Source of the DNA: an uncultured Treponema sp.
GTDB taxonomy: Bacteria; Spirochaetota; Spirochaetia; Treponematales; Treponemataceae
Reading direction: 5' to 3'
Assembly (NCBI GenBank): GCA_937892225.1
Contig: CALAUH010000019.1
Location: 1-5,347 of the forward strand
DNA length: 5,347 nt
The notes beneath the pieces were generated by a model. It saw only the letters and a program-made list of their open reading frames with translations, was not told the origin of the DNA and did not search any database. This document shows, one piece after another, positions 5,287 to 5,347 of the stretch; within the stretch, counting starts at the first letter, position 1; every line of letters begins with the position of its first letter. The position numbers and the translations under genes were made by a program.

Positions 5287-5347
5287 ATGCCATTAAGTCC
5301 AAAAAGAGTAATTCACCGTAAGGTGCAGCGTGGTCGCGAAAAAGGTT
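5287..5347 (+). CDS. rplP: 50S ribosomal protein L16, 3'-truncated by window edge
   Basis: Only the first 20 codons (MPLSPKRVIHRKVQRGREKG) and one extra base are present. The LSPKR..HRKVQRGR.KG start matches the L16 N-terminus (E. coli MLQPKRTKFRKMHKGRNRG), and L16 follows S3 in the S10 operon. L16 lies near the A-site tRNA in the 50S central protuberance region and helps organise the peptidyl-transferase centre. ATG 5287 is three bases after the rpsC stop. AAGGAG (5274-5279), in the final rpsC codons, lies 7 bases upstream, again suggesting coupled translation. Confidence 0.93.
   Translation, partial: MPLSPKRVIHRKVQRGREKG

Overview
The window is a stretch of ribosomal-protein operon from a bacterium that looks like a spirochaete of the Treponema type. 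The basis is the EF-Tu sequence (SAPDSVMPQTREH, then KEEGGRHSPFFSGYRPQFYF and the C-terminal IASGQV), which resembles Treponema EF-Tu as I remember it. The A/T-rich coding and the placement of tuf directly before rpsJ also fit. No database search was run, so the genus is an inference. The species is not called.

Layout, all on the + strand: 3' three quarters of tuf (1-887); a 72-bp gap with a long terminator-like hairpin; rpsJ (960-1268); an unusually long 192-bp non-coding gap full of small hairpins; then a tightly packed run of rplC (1461-2081), rplD (2093-2731), rplW (2731-3015), rplB (3041-3865), rpsS (3883-4164), rplV (4180-4536), rpsC (4540-5283) and the first 20 codons of rplP (5287 onward). 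From rplC onward the gaps are between -1 and 25 bases. Most ribosome-binding sites lie inside or against the end of the preceding gene, as expected of one polycistronic, translationally coupled message. The order is the classic S10 operon order. No mobile elements, CRISPR, tRNA or rRNA genes are present, and nothing on the - strand looks like a real gene.

The products work together in translation. EF-Tu delivers aminoacyl-tRNA. S10, S19 and S3 build the 30S head. L2 and L3 support the peptidyl-transferase centre, L4 and L22 line the exit-tunnel constriction, L23 forms the docking platform at the tunnel exit, and L16 lies near the A-site tRNA. No classical S10 leader precedes rpsJ: only a terminator-like hairpin stands there.

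The one region that the genes do not explain is 1269-1460, between rpsJ and rplC. It contains two tandem 17-nt hairpin repeats, a run of tetraloop hairpins with mutually exclusive pairing partners, a 9-bp stem two bases from the rplC Shine-Dalgarno sequence, and a 28-codon reading frame whose stop overlaps the rplC start. It is the best candidate here for an undescribed regulatory RNA, for example an internal autoregulatory leader for rplC/rplD. That function is a hypothesis and nothing in the window proves it.
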